Assembly (NCBI GenBank): GCA_964398215.1
Contig: CAYNNP010000132.1
Coordinates: 1-18,282, forward strand
DNA length: 18,282 nt
DNA from: CAYNNP01 sp964398215
GTDB lineage: Bacteria > Planctomycetota > Planctomycetia > Pirellulales > Pirellulaceae
Direction: 5' to 3'
Part shown: piece by piece, positions 6,644 through 14,565 of the stretch
Layout of the letters: the number at the start of each line of letters is the position of its first letter
How positions within the stretch are numbered: position 1 is the stretch's first letter
Notes under the pieces: generated by a model
The model's database searches: none
What the model saw: the letters and a program-made list of their open reading frames with translations, nothing else
Told to the model about the DNA's origin: nothing
Program-made: the position numbers and the translations under genes

Positions 6644-8137
6644 CTACTGCGATGCCAGTTCGCTGGATACCGGCAGAGCCATGGTCATTGGAATGCCGTT
6701 GGCCGACTTTTGTCTTTGGCTTGGCTTTCGCAGAACATGGTTCAGGCGGATTTCGTTGACGGCTTCTAGGTTTTCTAGAAAGATCGAAACCAATTGCGGA
6801 TCCCAATACTTTCCTGCTCCGCCATTGAGAATCTCTGCAGCTTTTGCGACTGACATGCCACGTCGGTAGGGACGATCGCTGGTCATCGCGTCGAAAGCAT
6901 CGCAAACGGCCAAGATTCGTCCGTCGATCGGAATGCTTTCCCCTTTCAGTCGATCGGGGTATCCAGACCCATCAAAATTTTCGTGATGATAAAGGACACC
7001 TTTCAATACGTCGCTCAGCGCGTCCAGGCCATGTAGGATTCGCCAACCGGAATCTGGATGAGTCTGGATGACGTCGCGTTCTTCGTCGGAGAGCTTGGAT
7101 GGCTTGAGTAAGACGCTGTCGGGGATAGCGATCTTGCCTACATCGTGGAGCAATCCAGTCAGATAAATTTGGCTGCATTCCTCGGCGTTCAATCCTGCAG
7201 CCGAAGCCAAGAACTTGGCGAACAGAGCGACTCGTTCACTGTGCCCACAGGTGTAAGGATCACGAGCGTCCAAAGCGTTGACGAGCGCGCGAACCATGTC
7301 CAGTAACAAGCTCTCTTTCTGATTCAGTAGTTTGATGTTGTTAAGCTGTGTGGCAAGCTGATTGACCACAGTGTCCATCAAATTGGCTTGGACCGTTGTG
7401 AAGCCGTGTTGTGCCCAGGTCACATCTTCTTCTACATCGATCCGATTCAAGGCGATCAACCACCCATGCAGATTGCCTTCGCATCGACACTCCAGCAGCA
7501 TGTATTCGGAAACTGTGGGCAACTCAGACGAAGCGAATTCGTTGACAACAATCGGCTGTCGCTCAGTGGCCTGCCGGTCCGATGCAATCAGATTGCCCAG
7601 CACCGATTGGCTGGCGATTTCTTCACCAGACCAAATTGTTTCGGTGGGTTGACCATGTTCGTCAGCAATGACAGCGGCAATGGATTGGGCTCCGACGCCA
7701 TCGCATAGTGGGCCGATCCAAGACTCGATCATGGATCGACTGGAATCCTCACTTGAGGGCAAAGCGCTGGTTGTCGCAAGCATCGATATCAAAGACAGTT
7801 CTTCGAAATTGCGACTGACTTCAAAAACCAGTGCATTGATTTCGGTGTGCAGTTCTTCGTTTTCGGAAACCGACTGCTGAAGTGCCAGGACCGTTTCGGC
7901 ATGAGCCGCCGATTGCTCAGGGTGCTCGGTTAACCAGCCCACCAGAGACCCTGACGGTAGTCGACACAGAACCTGTTTTGCGGAAATCGCGATCGCGCTG
8001 CCAGCGGCAATTTCAGACGCGTCGTCTTGGTCCACTGATTCCAATTTTACATTGATGGCCAGTTTTTCTGATAACTCCTGAATCAGATTTTGGTCCTCAA
8101 GCACGGAACTGGGTTCCACGGATGGCAGGGCAGACAC
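6644..8137 (-). CDS. GAF-like/HD-GYP domain protein, probable c-di-GMP phosphodiesterase
   Basis: This 497-residue cytoplasmic protein has a variable N-terminus, a helical stretch (about 75-120), a GAF-like sensory region (about 125-270), and a C-terminal HD-GYP domain (about 278-465). The catalytic set is intact: D293 and GHSER (298-302), HDVGK with H331/D332, H360 in THPDSGW, H384/H385 in HHENFDGSGYP, and D413 in CDAFDAM. Such domains linearise c-di-GMP. The last 30 residues are polar. The start is GTG: its G is the last base of the upstream gene's TAG stop (1-nt overlap), and GAGGT on the coding strand precedes it, supporting coupled translation. No other good start exists before residue 118. 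It is the last gene of the kinase operon; the GAF assignment is less certain than the HD-GYP. Confidence 0.88.
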   Translation of the reverse strand: MSALPSVEPSSVLEDQNLIQELSEKLAINVKLESVDQDDASEIAAGSAIAISAKQVLCRLPSGSLVGWLTEHPEQSAAHAETVLALQQSVSENEELHTEINALVFEVSRNFEELSLISMLATTSALPSSEDSSRSMIESWIGPLCDGVGAQSIAAVIADEHGQPTETIWSGEEIASQSVLGNLIASDRQATERQPIVVNEFASSELPTVSEYMLLECRCEGNLHGWLIALNRIDVEEDVTWAQHGFTTVQANLMDTVVNQLATQLNNIKLLNQKESLLLDMVRALVNALDARDPYTCGHSERVALFAKFLASAAGLNAEECSQIYLTGLLHDVGKIAIPDSVLLKPSKLSDEERDVIQTHPDSGWRILHGLDALSDVLKGVLYHHENFDGSGYPDRLKGESIPIDGRILAVCDAFDAMTSDRPYRRGMSVAKAAEILNGGAGKYWDPQLVSIFLENLEAVNEIRLNHVLRKPSQRQKSANGIPMTMALPVSSELASQ

Positions 8138-8523
8138 TAAGAAACCTCGTGGCTCGCATTCTTGCTGATTGTGGCTTCAACTGCTGCGACAACTTTTCCC
8201 GGACTAAATGGCTTGCCGAATATTTGAGTAATATCCAGTTCGTTCAGGGAATCGTTGGAGCTGAGTTCGATTTGACGCCCTGTCACTAGGAACAGTGGAA
8301 CTTCTTTGTCGATGCCGCGAATGTTCTGGCAAAGTTCAATGCCAGTCATTTCCGGCATTTCTTGATCGCTAATGACCGCCAATACATTTTGTTCTTGAAA
8401 CTGTTCCCATGCCTCGCGACCATTTTGGCAGGTGATGGGAGTGAACTTTGCGCTCTTGAATTTGAACGAAAGCACACGTGCGAGACCTGGATTGTCTTCT
8501 GCAATGAGAACTTTGCGATCCAT
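8137..8523 (-). CDS. Stand-alone receiver-domain response regulator
   Basis: This 128-residue CheY-like protein is a single receiver domain with no output domain. The phosphorylation site is complete: acidic pair E9/D10, phosphoacceptor D53 in ISDQEMP, T81 in VTGRQ, and K104 in GKPF. It probably acts by protein contact or as a phosphorelay intermediate. It starts 2 bp after the upstream receiver-HD-GYP gene and its stop shares a base with the GTG of the GAF-HD-GYP gene, so it is fully embedded in the operon. The most likely phosphodonor is the histidine kinase at the operon's start. Its target may be one of the two HD-GYP proteins; this is inference. Confidence 0.9.
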   Translation of the reverse strand: MDRKVLIAEDNPGLARVLSFKFKSAKFTPITCQNGREAWEQFQEQNVLAVISDQEMPEMTGIELCQNIRGIDKEVPLFLVTGRQIELSSNDSLNELDITQIFGKPFSPGKVVAAVEATISKNASHEVS

Positions 8524-8525
8524 TT

Positions 8526-9632
8526 CTACACACCCTCTACCGTCGGAACGTTATTAACAGATTCGCTGACATCACTCGCGATAGGAGCTGGGACTGCGCC
8601 CTCGTTTTCGACGTTCATGTTTGAAATGTAAGCAACGAATTTTTCCACAAGCTCTGGGTCATGGACGCCGTTTTTCGCTCGATCTTTCAGGATTTCGATG
8701 GCCTCAGCATAAGACTTGGCACGTCGAAATGGTCGATCATTGCGGAGTGCACTGAAAACATCGACGATTCCCACGATCTGAGCTGCCAGAGGGATCTGGT
8801 CGCCTCTCAGGCCGTCTGGGTAACCCGTTCCATCAAAGTGTTCTTTGTGATGGCGGATGATCGGCAGGACGGGTCGCAAAGGACGAAGTGGTGCGCAGAT
8901 GTCGCAACCAACTCGTGGATGCTGGTGGAACAAAGCACGCTCGCGCGGCGTCAGCGGACCTGTCTTTTCAAGAATTGAATCTGGAATCGCAATTTTGCCA
9001 ACGTTGTGCAGGATGGCACCGTATCGCAAGATCTTTAGCTCAGATGAATCCAAGCCAAGTGATTTTCCGAAAGCAACTGCATTGTTGGCAACATGCTCAA
9101 CATGACCGCTGCTGTATCCATCTTTACTGGCAACGGCACGTGCAAGGCTAAGTGCAACGCTTTCGGCGCCAATCATTTCAGCGTTGCCACGATGAATCCG
9201 TGTGATTGAACGCATCCGTACGCTTAGTTCGCCACGATTGATTGGCTTGCTGAGGAATTCGTCCGCTCCCGCTTCGACAGCTTGCATGATTTCGTCATTG
9301 CTGGCGGAGTTGGTCATCACGACGACAGGAATCGTACGATACTGCATGTCAGCTTTGAGCTTTCGGCAGACCTCCAGTCCATCGATTCCCGGCAAGTTTG
9401 CATCAATCAAAATTGCGTGTGGCTCTGGTCGCTGCATAGCGGCTTCCATCGCTTCGTCACCGGTGGTTGCCTCAGAGACAATGTATTCTGCAGTAGCAAG
9501 CGATCGTTTCAATAGCTTGCGAACAGTCGCATTTCCATCGGCTACCAGAATGCGGACTTGTTCAGTGTTTTGCTGAACGGATTCCACAAATGTAGTTGCA
9601 ATGCCAGATGTTAGTTCGCTTTCCGAAGTCAT
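8526..9632 (-). CDS. Receiver/HD-GYP response regulator with a degenerate HD motif (HN)
   Basis: This 368-residue protein joins a receiver domain (about 25-145) to an HD-GYP domain (about 155-335), the RpfG layout. In the receiver, D77 (LIDANLPG), T107 and K129 are present, but the usual acidic pair is A31/D32. In the HD-GYP domain GHVEHV (176-181), H238, HHKEHFDGTGYP (261-272) and D291 are kept. The defining dyad however reads HNVGK: H209 then N210 (codon AAC on the coding strand, at 9003-9005). The Asp lost here is a metal ligand in characterised HD-GYP enzymes, so phosphodiesterase activity is doubtful; the protein may bind c-di-GMP or regulate its partner. The C-terminal 30 residues are acidic and disordered. 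It starts 17 bp after the kinase stop. Confidence 0.87.
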   Translation of the reverse strand: MTSESELTSGIATTFVESVQQNTEQVRILVADGNATVRKLLKRSLATAEYIVSEATTGDEAMEAAMQRPEPHAILIDANLPGIDGLEVCRKLKADMQYRTIPVVVMTNSASNDEIMQAVEAGADEFLSKPINRGELSVRMRSITRIHRGNAEMIGAESVALSLARAVASKDGYSSGHVEHVANNAVAFGKSLGLDSSELKILRYGAILHNVGKIAIPDSILEKTGPLTPRERALFHQHPRVGCDICAPLRPLRPVLPIIRHHKEHFDGTGYPDGLRGDQIPLAAQIVGIVDVFSALRNDRPFRRAKSYAEAIEILKDRAKNGVHDPELVEKFVAYISNMNVENEGAVPAPIASDVSESVNNVPTVEGV

Positions 9633-9649
9633 GGTCGTTCCAGCCGTTG

Positions 9650-10825
9650 TTAGATCGTCACTAGTTCTTTGGTGGAAACATCGGTGCCGGTGATGTTCGT
9701 TGTGGTCGCATCCTCATGCTCTGTAGCCGCTGCTTCCAATGGCAATGTGATCGTGAACACGGTTCCAGTGTCGACAACACTTTCCACTTCGATTGTGCCG
9801 CCGTGAAGCTGAACCAAGTGTTTGATGATCGCCAGCCCCAGCCCAGTCCCGATTCCTTGGTCTGCAATCGCGGCTTGGTAGTAGGGTTCAAACAGATGCT
9901 TGAGATGATTTGGTGCGATTCCCCGCCCGGTGTCACGGACACTGATGCGGAAATTCTTTTTGCCATCGGGACGAACACGAACGATGACGCTGCCACCGTT
10001 GGGCGTGTACTTGACCGCGTTGGACAGTAGGTTCAAGAGTATTTGCCGAATCCGAAGCGGATCTGCAATGATCTCGTTCAGTTGAGGTTCGACTTGTGCG
10101 GTGATTGTCAAACCTGCCGCTTTGGCTTTTGGTGCCAGCATTGTGACGGATTGTTTGACCAATTCTGGCAAGGCCACTGGTTGTGGTGCGATCTTGATCA
10201 TGCCTGCTTCAGCTTTCGCGTAGTCAAGAATGTCGTTGATCAAAGCCAGTAGGTGTTGCGCCGCGTCATCGATATCTGTGACGAATTCTTGTTGTTCGTC
10301 GGATAGATTGCCAAGACTTCCGTCCAGCAACGACTCGCTGATCGCGGTGATCGTTGAAAGCGGCGTGCGAACTTCGTGTGAGGTTCTGCGGAGCGCTTCG
10401 GCTCGCATTGCAACGAGTTTCTGTTCCAGTTGAGACTGGACCTCTCGTCGTTTTTCTTCGCGTTGAAGCCGATAACTGGCAATCATGACGCGCATCGTTA
10501 CGTACATCAGTGTTCCCAGTCCGATCATATCTCGGATCGCATCGAAAACTGGGTGCCATGAAGTCGGCTCGGCTGAATAGTACAGCTGGGCGAACATCGT
10601 TGCTGCAACAATGGTTACAACAGCGGTCGCAAAACCGATGGCGCGACGTTTGACGAGCATGAATGATGCTCCGATCGCAACCAAGTAGTACAGAATGAGC
10701 ACGAATCGATCTTCGAAAGCGTAGTTATGCATCCACGTCAAAAACGCGATCGTGAATGCAAACACACCGAGATCGATGTTGAGCCAAGTTGGTAAGGATT
10801 TTTTTTGTTTGGACATAGTAGTCAT
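9650..10825 (-). CDS. Membrane sensor histidine kinase
   Basis: This 391-residue kinase has four predicted transmembrane helices (about 17-33, 40-58, 62-82, 99-117) with short loops and no large periplasmic sensor. A coiled-coil linker (about 118-145) leads to the dimerisation/phosphoacceptor domain with H150 in SHEVRTPL. The HATPase domain has the N box (NLLSNAVKYTP, N269), G1 DTGRGIA (298-304), F box FEPYYQ (312-317) and G2 GTGLGLA (326-332), so it should be active. The C-terminal tail is rich in Thr and Ala. The stimulus is unknown; a membrane-embedded signal is plausible given the short loops. The gene heads a four-gene operon and should phosphorylate the two receivers downstream. Two ATGs (codons 1 and 4) are possible starts. 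Confidence 0.92.
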   Translation of the reverse strand: MTTMSKQKKSLPTWLNIDLGVFAFTIAFLTWMHNYAFEDRFVLILYYLVAIGASFMLVKRRAIGFATAVVTIVAATMFAQLYYSAEPTSWHPVFDAIRDMIGLGTLMYVTMRVMIASYRLQREEKRREVQSQLEQKLVAMRAEALRRTSHEVRTPLSTITAISESLLDGSLGNLSDEQQEFVTDIDDAAQHLLALINDILDYAKAEAGMIKIAPQPVALPELVKQSVTMLAPKAKAAGLTITAQVEPQLNEIIADPLRIRQILLNLLSNAVKYTPNGGSVIVRVRPDGKKNFRISVRDTGRGIAPNHLKHLFEPYYQAAIADQGIGTGLGLAIIKHLVQLHGGTIEVESVVDTGTVFTITLPLEAAATEHEDATTTNITGTDVSTKELVTI

Positions 10826-10978
10826 CTTGGGAAACGGGGTTCCGATTGAAGACTACGTCCTGTTTAAGAGCGGATGTGCAAATGCGAGTTTTACTAGAGC
10901 CTCACCCGATTATCGTTGCCTTTTGAAACGACAGTACGGATTATTCAGGCATATGTAGGTGTACAAAAACAGATCACA
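10826..10978. other. Gap upstream of the histidine kinase operon
   Basis: This 153-bp region lies between the YdjY-domain gene stop and the kinase start, both on the minus strand. It probably holds the promoter of the signalling operon. I see no convincing hairpin with T-run, operator or small gene. Confidence 0.25.
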
Positions 10979-11845
10979 CTAGGATTTTGTTTTCGGCAAT
11001 ATCGCTTCGACTGGTTTCTTGTCAAAATCAGCACGATTGGGAATTGGTTTGTCGCTTGGAGGCGGGATAGCGACCAGGACCATTCGAATAGAAGTTCCTT
11101 CCTCTGGAATTCGTTCGGTGAACGGAACGTATAGCAACTGACCTGCTTCGGCACTGCTGGCAATTGAGACGTCAATCATCGCAGTGCTGAAGTTCGAAAC
11201 GCAAATCATGTCGCCTGCGTTCGCTTCATAGTGCTGTTCACCGTTGGAGGGATCCGTCCAGAACCCGCTGCCGGCAAAAACCCATTCCGATTTCATCGTC
11301 TCTTTTTTGGTGCCCACTTTTTTGACCCAAGTCCTAGCATCGACGGCTTGGAACTTTCCTTTCTTGTCACGCCAGCAAACCCAGACCCGGATGACTTGTC
11401 CGGTGGCCGGAACGAATCTGGGGACGTGCTGGACGGGCGTTCCTGTTTGGGCCCCAATCGCGAGCAACGCGGTGTGCACGTCGATGGAACGAGCCAAAGT
11501 GGCGACGGCGGATTCATGTTCTTTGGTGCCAGCCGGACACGCGAACATTTCCAGCCCCCCGTTGCGTAGCGAAACGTAACCGTCGGCGTAAACGCGTTTG
11601 CGTTTCTTATCCATCCACAAGTTGTTGGTTTTTCCAAGTTGCACACATCCTGGCGGAGGCCCGAACGCCTTGCGGGCTCGATCGTCGGCTGACAGCGGTT
11701 CCGATTTTTCCGCTTGTTTGACTTCCGGTTTTTCTGCTTGTGGCAGCGCCCGTGCTGGTGCTTGCTCCGGCGTATCCTGAGCTTGCGTGCCCCCTACAGC
11801 AAGGGAAGCCAAAAACACAAATGCTGCCAAAATATTAATTTTCAA
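10979..11845 (-). CDS. Secreted YdjY-domain protein of unknown function
   Basis: The 288-residue product begins with a clear Sec signal peptide (KIN, then a hydrophobic core to about residue 18, cleavage likely after TQA at 22). A Pro/Glu/Lys-rich linker follows (23-60), then a globular region (about 66-262). LWMDKKRKRVYADGYVSL (76-93) and MFACPAGTKEHES (100-112) resemble the YdjY domain (named after E. coli YdjY) found in many planctomycete exported proteins. Cysteines at 67, 102, 157 and 217 could form disulfides. The start is TTG, supported by AGGA 8 nt upstream and the signal peptide right after it. The gene lies 153 bp upstream of the kinase on the same strand; whether it belongs to that operon is unclear. 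No biochemical role is known to me. Confidence 0.75.
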   Translation of the reverse strand: MKINILAAFVFLASLAVGGTQAQDTPEQAPARALPQAEKPEVKQAEKSEPLSADDRARKAFGPPPGCVQLGKTNNLWMDKKRKRVYADGYVSLRNGGLEMFACPAGTKEHESAVATLARSIDVHTALLAIGAQTGTPVQHVPRFVPATGQVIRVWVCWRDKKGKFQAVDARTWVKKVGTKKETMKSEWVFAGSGFWTDPSNGEQHYEANAGDMICVSNFSTAMIDVSIASSAEAGQLLYVPFTERIPEEGTSIRMVLVAIPPPSDKPIPNRADFDKKPVEAILPKTKS

Positions 11846-11861
11846 GGTATTTTTCCTGCGT

Positions 11862-11885
11862 GTGACTATCAGTGCAGTGACTATC
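11862..11885. promoter_or_regulatory. Tandem GTGACTATC direct repeats between divergent genes
   Basis: GTGACTATC occurs at 11862-11870 and again at 11877-11885, 15 bp start to start, with similar flanks. A small palindrome CTAAA-A-TTTAG follows at about 11895-11905. The repeats lie 17-40 bp upstream of the TTG start of the YdjY-domain gene and upstream of the divergent plus-strand cluster. Two short direct repeats of this kind can be a regulator binding site, but no regulator is identified and chance is possible. Confidence 0.3.
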
Positions 11886-12012
11886 GGAATTGGACTAAAA
11901 TTTAGCTACCAGCCGTCTTCCATCCGTTGCTTCAGCCGTCAAACTGTCCAGAGGCGTTTTGCTGGCCGTTCGTTCAGCAAACCATCTGAATCTCCTCTCT
12001 CTAACATTGTCC

Positions 12013-13866
12013 ATGTCGTTAGGCACAAAAGCAAATCAAGAAGACGCAAACGACGATCATTTGAGTCATCCGCCATCAGATTTACAAGTTGATTCGTTTC
12101 TTGATTCCGAGAATTGGACGTCGTTTCGCGGTCAAATTCTGGAAAACCGAAAGTCAGCGAAGGCCGTCGAGCTGTTCGGGGGAATGGCAGAAAATGGTGG
12201 GCTCTATCGTTGGGGACTGGCAGTGGCCTGTGGCGATTGCGTGCCAGAACACCAATATTTGCTTTCGCGGCTGGCGAGTGATCAGCCGGTCACCAAGCGT
12301 GAATTTCAAAAGGCGAGAATAGGAGATGCCGCCAGCGATTTTTTGCGCATCAACCAAATCGACAGTCACAGTGTCTTGGAAGCTGTCAATGTCAACCTGT
12401 GGGCAGCCGGACTTCCTCAATTGCTTGGCCAGATTCCCGACGATCTCTGGTGGAACCTAGTTGTTAAGATTCTTGATCTTCGAGAATCAACGCTTTCCAT
12501 GGCGGTCACCGAAAATCCGGTCCACCTGATTGTAGGTGCTGAGCTAGGTGTAACGCTGGCCTGGCGTCTTGGCGAGCTTCCATCTTGTGCAAGGTTAGCG
12601 AAATCCGGCATGCAATGCATGGCCGCGTGGTACGAATCAGAATCGCTTGCGATCTCTGCGGCGATTCAAGGCGGTACAAACGCAAGGCTGGTTCTTGCTT
12701 CTGCCATCCGAGCAAAACTGATTGCGGGTGCGGTCTCTGGCATCAAATTAAAAAAACAACAGACCGAGGTCTTAGCCGATCTAGCGACTTGGGTAAGCGC
12801 GATGACGTTGCAAACTGGAAGCAGCGCGTTTTCGGTCGCGACGAAAACGCAGGTGCAAGATGACACGGTAGGCGATGGGTTGTTGGACCAAGTCGCATTA
12901 TGCGACGAAGAATCGCTGATACCAGCGACCCACGCTGCGTTAGGTAATTCGCAAAACGAGGGCCGATTGGCTTGGGAAGTCTCATTGCCCGAGTCAATGC
13001 AGAATAGCGACGACGCCAAGATTGCGGTTTTGATGCCCCAGTGGGATGTGCGTCGCGGACGCATACACGCCGATTATTCCGAAAAGCATATGTGTTTGGA
13101 GATCTTTGCCGGCAAGCCATGTGTGATCCAAGGAGTTTGCGAAACGACAATCGAACTCGATGGCAACCCTCTGCGGCCTGTCGGCGAATGGAGCAATATT
13201 TGTGACTACTCCGATGACGACGTTCACTATTTGGAACTTGAGCAGCCATGGTCCAAAGGGTACTTTCTTCAACGTCAACTGATGGTCGTTCGCGACGATC
13301 GCTGCAGCTACATTGCCGATACCGTTGTGCCCGGCGAGTCGCATCAAAAAACCGACGCGCCGAATGAATTACGTTATCGCTTGCGTTTGCCGATGACACA
13401 GATGATGCATTTGCGATCCGAACCTGAAACCAGTGATATGTTTTTCAGCGACGGCAAAGACCGTGGGTTGGTGCTGCCGCTGTCCGCCAATGAATGGCGC
13501 ATCGGAGCTTCGGCCACTTCACTGACCGAGTCCGTCGATCAACATCTGGAATTGTCGGTGCGGGGTGTTGGTGCGCTCTATGCGCCGCTGTGGTTTGATT
13601 TTCAACGCAAACGGTTTGCTCGAAACAGAACATGGCGACAATTGACGGTCGCGCACGACTTGAGAATCTGTGGCAGCAACGAAGCAGTTGGATATCGAAT
13701 CCAAGTTGGTACTGAGCAATGGATGATGTACCGTTCGATTTTTGGCCGAGCTTGTCGTACTGTTCTAGGCAAACATTTGGTTGCTGATTTCTTTGCAAGT
13801 AGATTTCATGGAAGTGACGGTTTGCAAGAAGAGTTGATCACGGTGGATGACGACACGGATGACTGA
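12013..13866 (+). CDS. Uncharacterised protein, possible heparinase II/III-like fold
   Basis: From this ATG the protein has 617 residues. I do not recognise it firmly. The N-terminal 40 residues are polar; residues about 50-290 are helix-rich; from about 320 onward the sequence is beta-rich with many aromatic and charged strands. ADYSEKHM (353-360) and the stretch around RQLMVVRDDRCSYIAD (421-436) recall the C-terminal beta-sandwich of heparinase II/III-type polysaccharide lyases, but no catalytic Tyr/His arrangement can be confirmed. A longer form from TTG at 11959, preceded by AGAGG, would add 18 residues with a weakly signal-peptide-like hydrophobic run. The 3' end overlaps yggS by 20 bp (or 8 bp with the later start), indicating coupled expression with yggS and the GTPase. 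Confidence 0.7.
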   Translation: MSLGTKANQEDANDDHLSHPPSDLQVDSFLDSENWTSFRGQILENRKSAKAVELFGGMAENGGLYRWGLAVACGDCVPEHQYLLSRLASDQPVTKREFQKARIGDAASDFLRINQIDSHSVLEAVNVNLWAAGLPQLLGQIPDDLWWNLVVKILDLRESTLSMAVTENPVHLIVGAELGVTLAWRLGELPSCARLAKSGMQCMAAWYESESLAISAAIQGGTNARLVLASAIRAKLIAGAVSGIKLKKQQTEVLADLATWVSAMTLQTGSSAFSVATKTQVQDDTVGDGLLDQVALCDEESLIPATHAALGNSQNEGRLAWEVSLPESMQNSDDAKIAVLMPQWDVRRGRIHADYSEKHMCLEIFAGKPCVIQGVCETTIELDGNPLRPVGEWSNICDYSDDDVHYLELEQPWSKGYFLQRQLMVVRDDRCSYIADTVVPGESHQKTDAPNELRYRLRLPMTQMMHLRSEPETSDMFFSDGKDRGLVLPLSANEWRIGASATSLTESVDQHLELSVRGVGALYAPLWFDFQRKRFARNRTWRQLTVAHDLRICGSNEAVGYRIQVGTEQWMMYRSIFGRACRTVLGKHLVADFFASRFHGSDGLQEELITVDDDTDD

Positions 13867-14560
13867 TTCACAGATTGCAGCGAAACTTCGTGAAAATTGG
13901 CTTGGTGTGATTCAGCAGGTCCAGTCGGCGGCATCCGATGCAAACCGGAGTGCTGATGGCATCGAAGTCATTGGCGTTACGAAATACGTTGATGCGACGA
14001 TGACTCGCGCGTTGGTGGTCGCTGGCTGTCGAACGTTGGGCGAGAATCGGCCACAGGTTTTATGCGAGAAAGCAAAGTTGCTGGCTGATCTGGATATTCA
14101 GTGGCACCAAATCGGTCATGTGCAGCGAAATAAAGTCAAGAAGCTTTTAGATCATTCCGTTGTCATCCAAACCATCGACAGCGCGCGAATCTTGTCATCG
14201 ATTGGCCAAGAGGCGCAGCGCCGCAACTTAACGATCAGCGTTATGCTGGAAGTCAACATTAGTGGCGACGAATCCAAGACGGGATTGAATCCCAATGAAC
14301 TTGACTCAATACTGGACCAGGTTCCACGCGAATCGGTCGATGTGATAGGGTTGATGGGAATGGCGGGTTTGGGTTCCGATTCTGATTCCGCTCGAAAACA
14401 ATTCGGTGAAATCCGGACGCTTCGCGATAAGTTGGCTACTAGCAGCGGATTTGCGCTGGATCATCTGTCGATGGGAATGAGTGGTGACTTTTGCGAAGCG
14501 ATTGCCGAAGGAGCCACCATGGTTCGGATCGGTTCACGACTGTTTGAAGGCCTGCGTTAG
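13847..14560 (+). CDS. YggS/PROSC-family PLP homeostasis protein
   Basis: This 237-residue single-domain TIM-barrel protein binds pyridoxal 5'-phosphate and keeps B6 vitamers and amino-acid pools balanced; it has no known catalytic turnover. The PLP lysine is K46 in GVTKYV. Other family signatures are GENRPQ (65-70), WHQIGHVQRNKVK (86-98), EVNISGDESKTGL (140-152) and the phosphate-binding end LSMGMSGDF...MVRIGSRLFEG. Two starts are possible: this ATG (20-bp overlap with the upstream gene) or the ATG at 13859 (8-bp overlap, ATGACTGA arrangement). The following GTPase gene begins 5 bp after the stop, so three genes are probably cotranscribed. The family assignment is firm. Confidence 0.92.
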   Translation: MTTRMTDSQIAAKLRENWLGVIQQVQSAASDANRSADGIEVIGVTKYVDATMTRALVVAGCRTLGENRPQVLCEKAKLLADLDIQWHQIGHVQRNKVKKLLDHSVVIQTIDSARILSSIGQEAQRRNLTISVMLEVNISGDESKTGLNPNELDSILDQVPRESVDVIGLMGMAGLGSDSDSARKQFGEIRTLRDKLATSSGFALDHLSMGMSGDFCEAIAEGATMVRIGSRLFEGLR

Positions 14561-14565
14561 TTTTT

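Noticed and set aside
12743..13399. 218-codon antisense open frame within the large unknown gene
   Set aside because: The product is a low-complexity Arg/Ser-rich translation without motifs. The plus-strand frame is longer, continuous and coupled to yggS.
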